DNA of 7,197 nucleotides, taken from positions 1-7,197 of the forward strand of contig CALGNG010000234.1 of NCBI GenBank assembly GCA_937958735.1, in the 5' to 3' direction. Source of the stretch: an uncultured Aquimarina sp. GTDB lineage: Bacteria; Bacteroidota; Bacteroidia; Flavobacteriales; Flavobacteriaceae. Under the pieces are notes generated by a model that was not told the DNA's origin, searched no databases, and saw nothing but the letters and a program-made list of their open reading frames with translations. Position 1 is the stretch's first letter; every line of letters begins with the position of its first letter. This document shows, in pieces, positions 1-6,601 of this stretch. The position numbers and the translations under genes are program-made.

Positions 1-201
1 ATAGAATAATGCATTCTCCAATAGAGGCTTCTATAAAACCCTTTTTAATAACTATATCATAGTTTTTTAGACCTTATATCTAAAAGGTTTTACCTACTAG
101 TATTGGATACAAAAAAGCGATTGTATTTCTCAATAATTAAATCTACGTTTTAAATGCAAATATTATATAAACCTCTACTGCTTAAAGTAGTCCTTTTTCG
201 T

Positions 202-209
202 TAAATTTG
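202..209 (+). promoter_or_regulatory. Probable -7 promoter element of pheS
   Basis: The octamer TAAATTTG is an exact match to the Bacteroidota sigma-A -7 consensus TAnnTTTG and lies 29 bases before the pheS ATG, which would give a short leader of about 20-25 bases. A good -33 TTG/TTTG box is not present at the expected distance (around 178-183 the sequence is CTGCTT), so only half of the promoter is convincing. Confidence 0.4.
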
Positions 210-238
210 CGAGCATTAAGAGAGAATCTGGATTTGTA

Positions 239-1258
239 ATGATAGAAGAAATTAAACAATATATTGCGGAAGCGGAAGCGTTTACAGCTACTAGCTTAGA
301 AGAAGTAGAGCAATTTCGCATTAAAATATTAGGTAGTAAAGGACTATTAAAAGAGTATTTTTCCAAGTTTAAATCTGTTCCCAACGAACAAAAAAAAGAA
401 TTTGGACAAACTATTAATGCTTGGAAAAGTGCTGCCGAGTCTAAAGTAGCTTCTTTAAAAGAAGCTTTAGAAGACCAACAAGCTGCCGTAAACCTGTTTG
501 GAGACCTAACACGTCCCGCTGCACCTATAGAACTAGGATCCAGACATCCTATATCCTTAGTTAAAAACCAAATTATAGAGGTTTTTAATCGCATTGGCTT
601 TAATGTTAGCGAAGGACCAGAAATAGAAGATGACTGGCATAATTTTACAGCACTAAATTTACCAGAATACCACCCTGCTAGAGATATGCAGGACACGTTT
701 TTTATACAAACCAATCCAGATGTATTATTACGTACCCACACCTCGTCGGTACAAGTACGTTATATGGAAGATAATAAACCACCTATTAGAACCATTTCCC
801 CTGGACGTGTGTTTCGTAACGAAGATATTTCGGCACGCTCGCACTGTATTTTTCATCAAGTAGAAGGTTTATATATAGATAAAGACGTATCGTTTGCAGA
901 TTTAAAGCAAACCTTATTATACTTTACTAAAGAAATGTTTGGAAAAAGTAAAATTCGTTTACGTCCTTCTTATTTCCCTTTTACAGAGCCTAGTGCAGAA
1001 ATTGATATTTACTGGGGTCTAAAAACCGAAACCGATTACAAAATTACCAAAGGAACTGGTTGGTTAGAAATTGGTGGCTGTGGTATGGTAGATCCTAATG
1101 TTTTAACTAATTGCGGTATCGACACTAAAGAGTATACTGGTTTTGCTTTTGGAATGGGAGTAGAGCGTATTGCTATGCTATTACACCAAATTGGAGATAT
1201 TCGTATGTTTTACGAAAATGATGTACGCTTCTTAGAGCAGTTTAAATCGGCTTTATAA
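239..1258 (+). CDS. pheS: Phenylalanine--tRNA ligase alpha subunit
   Basis: Catalytic alpha chain of the cytoplasmic (alpha-beta)2 class IIc aminoacyl-tRNA synthetase that charges tRNA-Phe with phenylalanine using ATP. The 339-residue length is normal for the family. Residues 1-85 form the charged helical, coiled-coil-like N-terminal arm that contacts tRNA. The catalytic core follows: GSRHP at 100-104, HPARDMQDTFF at 145-155, RTHTSSVQVRYM around 165-176, motif 2 with FRNEDISARSH at 192-202, and motif 3 with GFAFGMGVERIAML at 301-314. No core motif is missing. The ATG at 239 gives the usual N-terminus (MIEEI); there is no strong Shine-Dalgarno sequence, as is common in this phylum. The beta-subunit gene pheT is not next to it, and the gene appears monocistronic, with a -7-like element upstream and a strong hairpin downstream. 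The assignment is secure from motifs and length. Confidence 0.97.
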   Translation: MIEEIKQYIAEAEAFTATSLEEVEQFRIKILGSKGLLKEYFSKFKSVPNEQKKEFGQTINAWKSAAESKVASLKEALEDQQAAVNLFGDLTRPAAPIELGSRHPISLVKNQIIEVFNRIGFNVSEGPEIEDDWHNFTALNLPEYHPARDMQDTFFIQTNPDVLLRTHTSSVQVRYMEDNKPPIRTISPGRVFRNEDISARSHCIFHQVEGLYIDKDVSFADLKQTLLYFTKEMFGKSKIRLRPSYFPFTEPSAEIDIYWGLKTETDYKITKGTGWLEIGGCGMVDPNVLTNCGIDTKEYTGFAFGMGVERIAMLLHQIGDIRMFYENDVRFLEQFKSAL

Positions 1259-1270
1259 AAGTATTATTTA

Positions 1271-1314
1271 TATAAAAGGGCTATGTGATTTCATTTTCAT
1301 ATAGCCCTTTTATA
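1271..1314. terminator. Bidirectional intrinsic terminator between pheS and radA
   Basis: A nearly perfect 18-bp inverted repeat, with left arm 1271-1288, right arm 1297-1314 and an 8-base loop. It contains one G-U pair (1285/1300) and a GGGC/GCCC core flanked by A4/T4 runs. Because the arms are symmetric, the transcript from either strand folds into a GC-cored hairpin ending in a short U tract. It begins 13 bases after the pheS stop and lies 21 bases beyond the radA stop, so it can serve both convergent genes. Confidence 0.85.
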
Positions 1315-1334
1315 CGTTTATATTATTTCTTAAA

Positions 1335-2699
1335 CTATCCAAATAAATATTCCACCACTTCTTCTATTTTGGATACTTTAATAAGTTGCATTCCTTTAAA
1401 ATCGGTACTTAATTTAGAGTATTTAGAAATCATAACTTGGGAGAAACCTAATTTTTCTGCTTCCTGAACCCTTTGTTCTACACGACTAACGGGTCTTATT
1501 TCTCCAGCAAGCCCCACTTCTCCTGCAAAGCAAATTTCTTTACTTAAAGGAATATCCTCGTTAGACGATAGTATAGAACAAACCACGGCCAAATCTATAG
1601 CTGGATCGTCTATACTAATCCCCCCAGTAATATTTAAAAACACATCTTTAGATCCTAATCTAAAACCAGCTCTTTTTTCCAAAACAGCTAATAGCATATT
1701 TAATCTTTTAACAGGATACCCTGTAGCACTACGTTGTGGTGTCCCATATACTGCAGTACTTACTAATGCTTGTATCTCTATCATTAAAGGGCGTATGCCC
1801 TCTATAGTGGACGCTATGGCTGTCCCACTTAACTCTTCTTCTTTCTTAGAAAGCAACAATTCGCTAGGGTTGCTTACTTGCCTTAGTCCAGAGTATTGCA
1901 TTTCGTAAATACCTAGTTCTGCCGTAGAACCAAATCTATTTTTATGAGATCGTAAAATTCGGTATACAAAATTACGGTCTCCTTCGAACTGCAATACCGT
2001 ATCTACCATATGTTCCAGTATTTTGGGCCCAGCTATAGTCCCATCTTTAGTAATATGTCCAATTAATAAAACGGGCGTATTACTTTCTTTTGCAAATTTA
2101 ATAAGCTCGCTTGTGCACTCTCTTATTTGAGAAATACTCCCTGGGCTACTCTCTATATAGTCGGTATGTAGAGTTTGTATCGAGTCTATAACTAACACAT
2201 CTGGCTGTATGTTGGCTATTTGTTTAAAAATATGTTGCGTTTTTGTTTCGGTAAGAATTAGACAATTGTCTAATTTAGATGGCATACGCTCCGACCTCAT
2301 CTTTATTTGCTTCTGGCTTTCTTCTCCAGAAACGTATAAGGTCTTAAAAGGCAGATTTAAGGCTATTTGTAGCAACAGTGTGCTTTTTCCAATACCTGGC
2401 TCTCCACCTAACAAAGTAAGCGACCCTGGGACTAACCCACCTCCCAGAACTCTGTTAAATTCTTCATCTCCAGTATTAAATCTATATTCAGTAGTTAAAT
2501 CAATTTCGGAAACCTTTAATGGTTTAGTCGTTCTTTTAGTTGGGCTTCCCGTCGTTTCTTTCCATATTACTTTTTCTTGTTTTTCTACAACCTCTTCTGC
2601 GATGGTGTTCCATTCTTTACAAACAGTACATTGCCCTTGCCATTTAGAAAATTGAGAACCACAACTTTGACAGTAAAAAGTGGTTTTTGTTTTTGCCAT
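1335..2699 (-). CDS. radA: DNA repair protein RadA (Sms), RecA-like ATPase
   Basis: Cytoplasmic hexameric ATPase known to promote branch migration of recombination intermediates and to assist RecA-dependent repair. The 454-residue length is typical. The N-terminal zinc finger is Cys10-x2-Cys13-x10-Cys24-x2-Cys27. The RecA-like ATPase domain has Walker A GGEPGIGKST at 98-107 and a Walker B strand LVID ending at Asp172. The RadA-specific KNRFG motif is at 253-257. The C-terminal third is the Lon-protease-like domain (about 290-454), with GGISIDDPAIDLAV and the FAGEVGLAGEIRPV segment; in RadA this domain is structural and DNA-binding rather than proteolytic. The ATG at 2699 places the zinc finger at the normal distance from the N-terminus. 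The gene is convergent with pheS and divergent from the small gene at 2899, with 199 bases of AT-rich DNA between them in which I could not place a convincing radA promoter. Confidence 0.97.
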   Translation of the reverse strand: MAKTKTTFYCQSCGSQFSKWQGQCTVCKEWNTIAEEVVEKQEKVIWKETTGSPTKRTTKPLKVSEIDLTTEYRFNTGDEEFNRVLGGGLVPGSLTLLGGEPGIGKSTLLLQIALNLPFKTLYVSGEESQKQIKMRSERMPSKLDNCLILTETKTQHIFKQIANIQPDVLVIDSIQTLHTDYIESSPGSISQIRECTSELIKFAKESNTPVLLIGHITKDGTIAGPKILEHMVDTVLQFEGDRNFVYRILRSHKNRFGSTAELGIYEMQYSGLRQVSNPSELLLSKKEEELSGTAIASTIEGIRPLMIEIQALVSTAVYGTPQRSATGYPVKRLNMLLAVLEKRAGFRLGSKDVFLNITGGISIDDPAIDLAVVCSILSSNEDIPLSKEICFAGEVGLAGEIRPVSRVEQRVQEAEKLGFSQVMISKYSKLSTDFKGMQLIKVSKIEEVVEYLFG

Positions 2700-2830
2700 A
2701 TTTTATAAAAAAAGCAAGTTACAAAATCCAAAATTTAAAAAAAGCTTGTAATAAAACCGAAATAAATGAGACTAACAGATAGACGAAATACATTATTTTA
2801 CGATTAAAAGTGTTAAAATGGCATAAAAAC

Positions 2831-2860
2831 TTGCCAGAGACTGTATAATTGTTAATTTAG
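2831..2860 (+). promoter_or_regulatory. Possible promoter of the 91-residue protein gene
   Basis: A TTG at 2831-2833 is separated by 19 bases from TAATTTAG at 2853-2860, which matches the Bacteroidota -7 consensus TAnnTTTG at all but one defined position. Spacing to the ATG at 2899 would give a leader of about 30 bases. In such AT-rich DNA a near match can arise by chance, so this is a weak call supported mainly by its position upstream of an isolated gene. Confidence 0.35.
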
Positions 2861-2898
2861 TAGTATTATGAATAATAATCTTTAATCCCCCAAATACT

Positions 2899-3174
2899 AT
2901 GAACGCCCTACAAATAGACAAAGAAACAGTACCATGCTTAAATTTTCCACACAACGAAGTATTAGAAACTATAGAAGCCAAAAAAATTAGAAATCAAGTA
3001 CTTAATAGAGCCTCTATATTAGGAAATATTGATCGCACAAAAATGCATATTGTATTTAAAGATAGCCTAGGTCTAAAAAAGATACATACCACCATTTGGG
3101 CTGTAACCGATAAATATGTAATATTAAAAGGAGCCAGCTTAATTCCTTTACACCGCATTGTAAAAGTCTATTAA
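2899..3174 (+). CDS. Small uncharacterised protein (91 aa)
   Basis: Function not recognised. The product has 91 residues, no signal peptide, no membrane segment and no metal-binding cysteine cluster (a single Cys at residue 14), so it is expected in the cytoplasm. The N-terminal half is mixed with a likely amphipathic helix (roughly residues 20-42, rich in Glu, Lys, Arg and Ile). The C-terminal half alternates hydrophobic residues in a way that suggests successive beta strands: MHIVFKDS, HTTIWAVTDKYVILK, then LIPLHRIVKV. This pattern resembles a small beta-barrel or PH-like fold, but that is inference only. A separate promoter-like sequence upstream, a clear intrinsic terminator just after the stop and codon use like its neighbours all support a real, independently transcribed gene. 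I have an impression that similar short proteins occur in other flavobacteria, which a protein search would settle. Confidence 0.8.
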   Translation: MNALQIDKETVPCLNFPHNEVLETIEAKKIRNQVLNRASILGNIDRTKMHIVFKDSLGLKKIHTTIWAVTDKYVILKGASLIPLHRIVKVY

Positions 3175-3195
3175 ACAAACCTAATTTAAAACAGC

Positions 3196-3235
3196 AAAAA
3201 AAGGCTTACGATGTAATTCTAGTAAGCTTTTTTTT
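3196..3235 (+). terminator. Intrinsic terminator after the 91-aa gene
   Basis: Inverted repeat with GGCTTAC at 3203-3209 pairing with GTAAGCT at 3222-3228 (one G-U pair), extended outward by seven A-T pairs (A run 3196-3202 against T run 3229-3235), with a 12-base loop. The A-run, hairpin, T-run layout is a classic factor-independent terminator. It lies 21 bases after the stop at 3174 and 35 bases before the GTG of the next gene, so it separates the two same-strand genes. Confidence 0.85.
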
Positions 3236-3270
3236 GGATTATAACTATATCACAAAACTAACTTACTCTA

Positions 3271-3948
3271 GTGTCCAAATTTAAAAAAAATCAAACTATT
3301 GCTTGCTTAGGCGATAGTATAACTTGTAATAATTTTAGCGGTTATCCAGAATATTTACAAAAATATATGGATAAAGAATTTTCGCATCTAAATTTAACCT
3401 TTTTAAACTGGGGTCTAAATGAAGAAACTTTAACGGGTCCTTCCAAGGTAGACTCCCTCCCTACAAGGCCTTTTTTATTTGACAGATTGGATAATTTGTT
3501 AAATGGAAATACAAAACCTGACATCATTATTTTTTGTTACGGAATGTACTGTGGGCTTTTTGGAGAACCTTCCGAAGAAATTTTTTGTGCTTACGAGGAC
3601 AACTTGCGCTATTTCTTGGATCGAATGAAAAAGGAACAGATAAAGGTAATCTTACTTACTCCACCTCCTTTAGCTCTTGATTCTACAAAAGCAACTAAAG
3701 GTTTAGGTATAGGCTCTTACCATAAAAATTACGATTTATTACACCCTTATCTATATTACGACGAGGAAGTAATACAAGAGTTTATGTGCACTATTTTATT
3801 TACCACACATCCTGTTATTTGGGACAGAATAGACATCCATACCCCACTTATTAACAATAAAGAGCTTTGTTACGGTAAAGATCCTGTCCACCCTAATATA
3901 AAGGGACACGAGGTTATTGCTTCGGAAATAATTAAAAATTTCGTGTAA
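3271..3948 (+). CDS. SGNH/GDSL-type hydrolase with altered block III
   Basis: Probable member of the SGNH/GDSL esterase-lipase superfamily, 225 residues, with no signal peptide and therefore cytoplasmic. Block I is GDSIT at 14-18 with nucleophile Ser16; block II keeps Gly48 in the NWGLN segment; block V is DPVHPN with Asp204 and His207, completing a Ser-Asp-His triad. Block III, normally Gly-x-Asn-Asp with the Asn in the oxyanion hole, reads Gly91-Met92-Tyr93-Cys94-Gly95. Activity may therefore be changed or lost, although the rest of the fold, including the KVILLTPPP strand at about 124-132, looks intact. The start is forced: an in-frame stop lies at 3259-3261 and the GTG at 3271 is the only start codon between it and the GDSIT motif. 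The substrate cannot be predicted. A terminator separates it from the preceding gene, and its stop is one base from that of the convergent TPR gene. Confidence 0.85.
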   Translation: MSKFKKNQTIACLGDSITCNNFSGYPEYLQKYMDKEFSHLNLTFLNWGLNEETLTGPSKVDSLPTRPFLFDRLDNLLNGNTKPDIIIFCYGMYCGLFGEPSEEIFCAYEDNLRYFLDRMKKEQIKVILLTPPPLALDSTKATKGLGIGSYHKNYDLLHPYLYYDEEVIQEFMCTILFTTHPVIWDRIDIHTPLINNKELCYGKDPVHPNIKGHEVIASEIIKNFV

Positions 3949-3963
3949 TTTACAGTTTTTTAA
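3932..3963. terminator. Possible weak bidirectional terminator between convergent genes
   Basis: TTAAAAA at 3932-3938 pairs with TTTTTAA at 3957-3963, and a short inner TGT/ACA stem (3944-3946 with 3952-3954) can close around a 5-base loop. The hairpin overlaps the stop codons of both the SGNH gene and the TPR gene and would give a U run on either strand. It has almost no GC pairs, so its efficiency is doubtful, but no better terminator is visible between these tail-to-tail genes. Confidence 0.3.
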
Positions 3964-5248
3964 CTTCTAAATCCATAAGTAGCCCTAGTTCGAAAGAAGC
4001 CTCTAAAAGTTCGCTTTTTATATCTTCTATACGTTTAAAATTATAGTTATTGGCCTTGTATATTTTGGCTGTATGGTATAAAGCTACAGGCTCATGTATT
4101 GCATTTTCCACGTACTTTTCTATAATTTCCAAGGCTTTTTCTTTTTCCCCAGAGTGTAAATAACTCCAAGCCAACCAATCGTAAGACATGGCAGTAGGTC
4201 TATTAAATACTTCTTTTTTTGCTAAAACCACTGCTTTACTAAGATTCTTGTTTTTAGACACCAACAAATCTATAACATAAGTATTATACATGTCTCCATA
4301 GGCTCTATTAGAGGCTAATTCTAAAAACATATTCTCATATATTTTACTAAAAACAAAGTCTTTAGAAAATGTAGCCAATTCCGCCTTTAACAAATACAGG
4401 TCTGGGGTCTGCTTAAATTTTAAAATAGAGTCTAAAATACGATTGGCCTCTTTAGGGTTATGATTATAGGCATACTGGATCCATCCTATATTTTTTAACA
4501 CATAAGTATTACTAGGGTCTAAAGCAAGGACTTTTAAATACTGCTCATAAGAGCTTTGTATAGATCCTTGATGCCCATAAAAATCTCCCAAGTTAGAATA
4601 AGACCAAATTTTAAAAGTCTTATTATTTTGTTCTATTGCCCGTTTCTTGGCCAATTCTAAAAACTGAATAGCTTTATCTAGATTCCCTTGATGGTCTTCC
4701 CATTTTGCTTTTCTAATAAAATAGTTAAAACTATTAGGCTTTTTAATTGCCTCTAAATAAGTATTCGCTTTATGTATATTGCCTAACTCTAAGTATACAT
4801 CAAAAAATAACTGATTGGTGATTTCCTTTTTTTGACCTGTACTTTTGGCTTTTCCTAACAGAGGCAAACACTCTTTAAACTTGTGCTTAGAAATATAGTT
4901 TCTACACAAGGCATGCAAAACTCCTACTTGTCTAGGATTTCCTTCTTCCAGAATTTTCCCATAATATTCTTCTGCTTTATTAATATGATTAATATCCCCA
5001 TCGTAAGCATATAGAGCTTCGTGGGCTTTGGCTAAATGGCTTAAGTACAAGTACTCTTCTGGTTTTTGCTCTACTCTAGTATTCCAATACTCTAATTCGC
5101 GCTTATTGCGGTTAAAATCTACCGTGTCTTTAAAAGAAAGGTACTTATCGTAATCTATACGATTCCCTACTGTTTCTTTAGATGGCTGGGAGCAACTTAC
5201 CACCAACACAATACTTAGCAATACTATTATGTTATAAAATTGTATCAT
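3950..5248 (-). CDS. TPR-repeat lipoprotein
   Basis: A 432-residue predicted lipoprotein. The N-terminus is a hydrophobic signal ending in the lipobox VVSC, with the lipidated Cys at residue 19. The mature part is almost entirely alpha-helical and contains degenerate tetratricopeptide repeats. The clearest lie at about 175-205 (KAKWEDHQGNLDKAIQFLELA), 214-247 (YSNLGDFYGHQGSIQSSYEQ, then a final LDPSN) and 352-400 (YDWLAWSYLHSGEKEKALEI). Such solenoids usually act as protein-binding scaffolds; no enzymatic motif is visible. It lies 88 bases after the DUF4331 C-terminal-half lipoprotein on the same strand, and probably ends the envelope operon that starts beyond the right edge. Its partner may therefore be one of those exported proteins, which is inference from position. 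The ATG at 5248 is chosen because it gives the complete signal peptide. Confidence 0.85.
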   Translation of the reverse strand: MIQFYNIIVLLSIVLVVSCSQPSKETVGNRIDYDKYLSFKDTVDFNRNKRELEYWNTRVEQKPEEYLYLSHLAKAHEALYAYDGDINHINKAEEYYGKILEEGNPRQVGVLHALCRNYISKHKFKECLPLLGKAKSTGQKKEITNQLFFDVYLELGNIHKANTYLEAIKKPNSFNYFIRKAKWEDHQGNLDKAIQFLELAKKRAIEQNNKTFKIWSYSNLGDFYGHQGSIQSSYEQYLKVLALDPSNTYVLKNIGWIQYAYNHNPKEANRILDSILKFKQTPDLYLLKAELATFSKDFVFSKIYENMFLELASNRAYGDMYNTYVIDLLVSKNKNLSKAVVLAKKEVFNRPTAMSYDWLAWSYLHSGEKEKALEIIEKYVENAIHEPVALYHTAKIYKANNYNFKRIEDIKSELLEASFELGLLMDLEVKKL

Positions 5249-5336
5249 ACATATTCGATTTTATACAACTATCCATCATCGACATTTTCTTAAAATACTA
5301 GCACACAATAAACAGATAGTAAAACACTTTAACCTA

Positions 5337-5906
5337 TTACCAAGGTCTAGGTAAATAAGGGAAACTAGACTTAAAACCTCTATCGTTTCCTTCTACAAAA
5401 TCGGTGTTTAAAGTTGGATTCTCCATACCATCTTCTCCTCCAAAAATTAGTATTAATTCCGTATCCATTACATCGTCCTCTAGCGCTCTGCCAGTAAGCA
5501 CTTTTCCTGTATTGGGGTCAAAAAAAGTAGTTTGTCCTTCTAAGTTTACATTAAGCACATCGTTGGCTAGTAAAGAAGCTAGATTAGAAGCCGTTTGCCC
5601 TAAGGCATTAACATCTAAACTGCTATTATAAGCAGGGCTTATTCTTAATAAAAACGCTTCCATTTCATCTTTAAATTCCTCCTGTAAATCTTCTGTAAGG
5701 GTTAAATTAAAGACCTCTTTACGAGCTCCAGAAACTAAAGCCGTATTAATGGCTGGTCGCCCTACTCTATCCTCTTGTATAAAAGTTCCATCAAAACCTT
5801 CCACTACCTCTTCGCTATTCTTATTAAGACCTGCCTCGTCGTTTAAACTACAGCTACCTATAGAAATACTTAATAAAATGGTATAATATATATATGTAAA
5901 TTTCAT
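5337..5906 (-). CDS. DUF4331-like lipoprotein (C-terminal half of the domain)
   Basis: A 189-residue predicted lipoprotein: signal peptide ending in IGSC, with lipidated Cys19. An acidic Asn-Asp-Glu stretch just after the Cys could act as a surface-export signal of the kind described in Bacteroidota, which is inference. A flexible acidic linker (about 20-42) precedes RVGRPAIN at 47-54, GRALEDDVMDTELIL at 139-153 and a C-terminal FPYLPRPW at 182-189. These resemble, in order, the landmarks I recall from the second half of DUF4331 proteins (a GxPxxN motif, a DDVxDxxL motif and a terminal FPYL). The first half of that domain is missing and is encoded by the gene 18 bases upstream. Function is unknown, and the two products are likely to associate. 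The ATG at 5906 gives a full signal peptide. Confidence 0.8.
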   Translation of the reverse strand: MKFTYIYYTILLSISIGSCSLNDEAGLNKNSEEVVEGFDGTFIQEDRVGRPAINTALVSGARKEVFNLTLTEDLQEEFKDEMEAFLLRISPAYNSSLDVNALGQTASNLASLLANDVLNVNLEGQTTFFDPNTGKVLTGRALEDDVMDTELILIFGGEDGMENPTLNTDFVEGNDRGFKSSFPYLPRPW

Positions 5907-5924
5907 CAGTCTATTTTTTAACTT

Positions 5925-6575
5925 TTATTGTTTTCTGTGGCTACTGGCCCATACGTTAATCGTAGAGGAATCTCCCAGTAAACTTTTAGGAACTTCCACC
6001 ACTGCAGAAAGCACATTAAGTCCATTCCAAGTATCGTTACCTGGATTGTTAAAACTAGAAGCCCTGCCGTCTCTTATTTCTAAAAACGTTTGAATATCAA
6101 AGAAAAAAGGATCGTCTGTAATTCCAGCAAAATACTTTAACCCTTCTTGGGAATTTAAAGTAATTTGATCTTCTAAATAAGGTGTAATAGTAACCCTACC
6201 CTTAATTGTGGCATTTTCTAATATTTGAATTTCTTTTCCGGTAACCGCTGGCTTTTCTGGACCAAAAAACCACATAAAATCCCCTCTTCTTACAGCTTGT
6301 ATTACAAGATCTTCTATATTATCCTTATTAGTGTCTATATTAATTTGCAGCACAACATTCTGATCGAAATTAGCAGTTTCGGATGATACAGGACTTAAAA
6401 CCCCTTGCGTTGTAACAATAAACGTAAGGTTATCTGTGTTTTCACCCTGAAAAGCATAAAGATCTGCTATATCGGAACTTTGGTTAATTACAGAAGGAGC
6501 ATCTATATGGTCCGAGGCAATTAATGCTACGGCAAGAATGCTTATTAGGCTAATAATAGTAATCTTCTTTTTCAT
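5925..6575 (-). CDS. DUF4331-like secreted protein (N-terminal half of the domain)
   Basis: A 216-residue exported protein of unknown function. Residues 1-20 form a typical Sec signal (KKK, hydrophobic stretch, ALIA), with probable cleavage before SDHIDAP. The DHIDAP motif at 22-27 followed by DIADLYAF at 35-42 matches the start of DUF4331 domains (SHREAP then ADxxDLYAF in other members). Beta-rich sequence follows, with NIDTNKDNIEDL around 79-90 resembling the family's acidic, possibly metal-binding turns. The chain ends at INVWASSHRKQ, which corresponds to the middle of a full-length DUF4331 protein. The ATG at 6575 is preferred over an upstream ATG at 6644 because the latter would overlap the preceding gene by 43 bases and bury the signal peptide behind 23 extra residues. 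It is 26 bases after the barrel gene, with an A/T-rich leader instead of a Shine-Dalgarno sequence. Confidence 0.85.
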   Translation of the reverse strand: MKKKITIISLISILAVALIASDHIDAPSVINQSSDIADLYAFQGENTDNLTFIVTTQGVLSPVSSETANFDQNVVLQINIDTNKDNIEDLVIQAVRRGDFMWFFGPEKPAVTGKEIQILENATIKGRVTITPYLEDQITLNSQEGLKYFAGITDDPFFFDIQTFLEIRDGRASSFNNPGNDTWNGLNVLSAVVEVPKSLLGDSSTINVWASSHRKQ

Positions 6576-6601
6576 TTTATTTTTTTTGTATTGAAAAATA
6601 A

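Noticed and set aside
175..197. Small hairpin CTACT/AGTAG followed by a T run, as a terminator of an upstream plus-strand gene
   Set aside because: The stem is only five base pairs with two G-C pairs, and no plus-strand gene is visible upstream.
175..741. Minus-strand 188-codon open frame opposite the start of pheS
   Set aside because: It lies antisense to a secure pheS, has a low-complexity Ser/Leu-rich product and no recognisable motif.
1285..1467. Plus-strand 60-codon open frame after pheS
   Set aside because: It starts inside the terminator hairpin and runs antisense through the conserved 3' end of radA.
2209..2655. Plus-strand 148-codon open frame
   Set aside because: It is wholly antisense to radA, covering the Walker A and zinc-finger coding region, and its product shows no family features.
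2793..2981. Minus-strand 62-codon open frame between radA and the 91-aa gene
   Set aside because: It overlaps the start and promoter-like region of the better-supported plus-strand gene and has no recognisable content.
5249..5336. Possible internal promoter for the TPR gene in the 88-base gap
   Set aside because: No TTG plus TAnnTTTG pair with proper spacing was found, so the gap is left unannotated.
5404..5631. Plus-strand 75-codon open frame
   Set aside because: It is antisense to the DUF4331 C-terminal-half gene and its Ser/Pro-rich product looks like a shadow of that gene.
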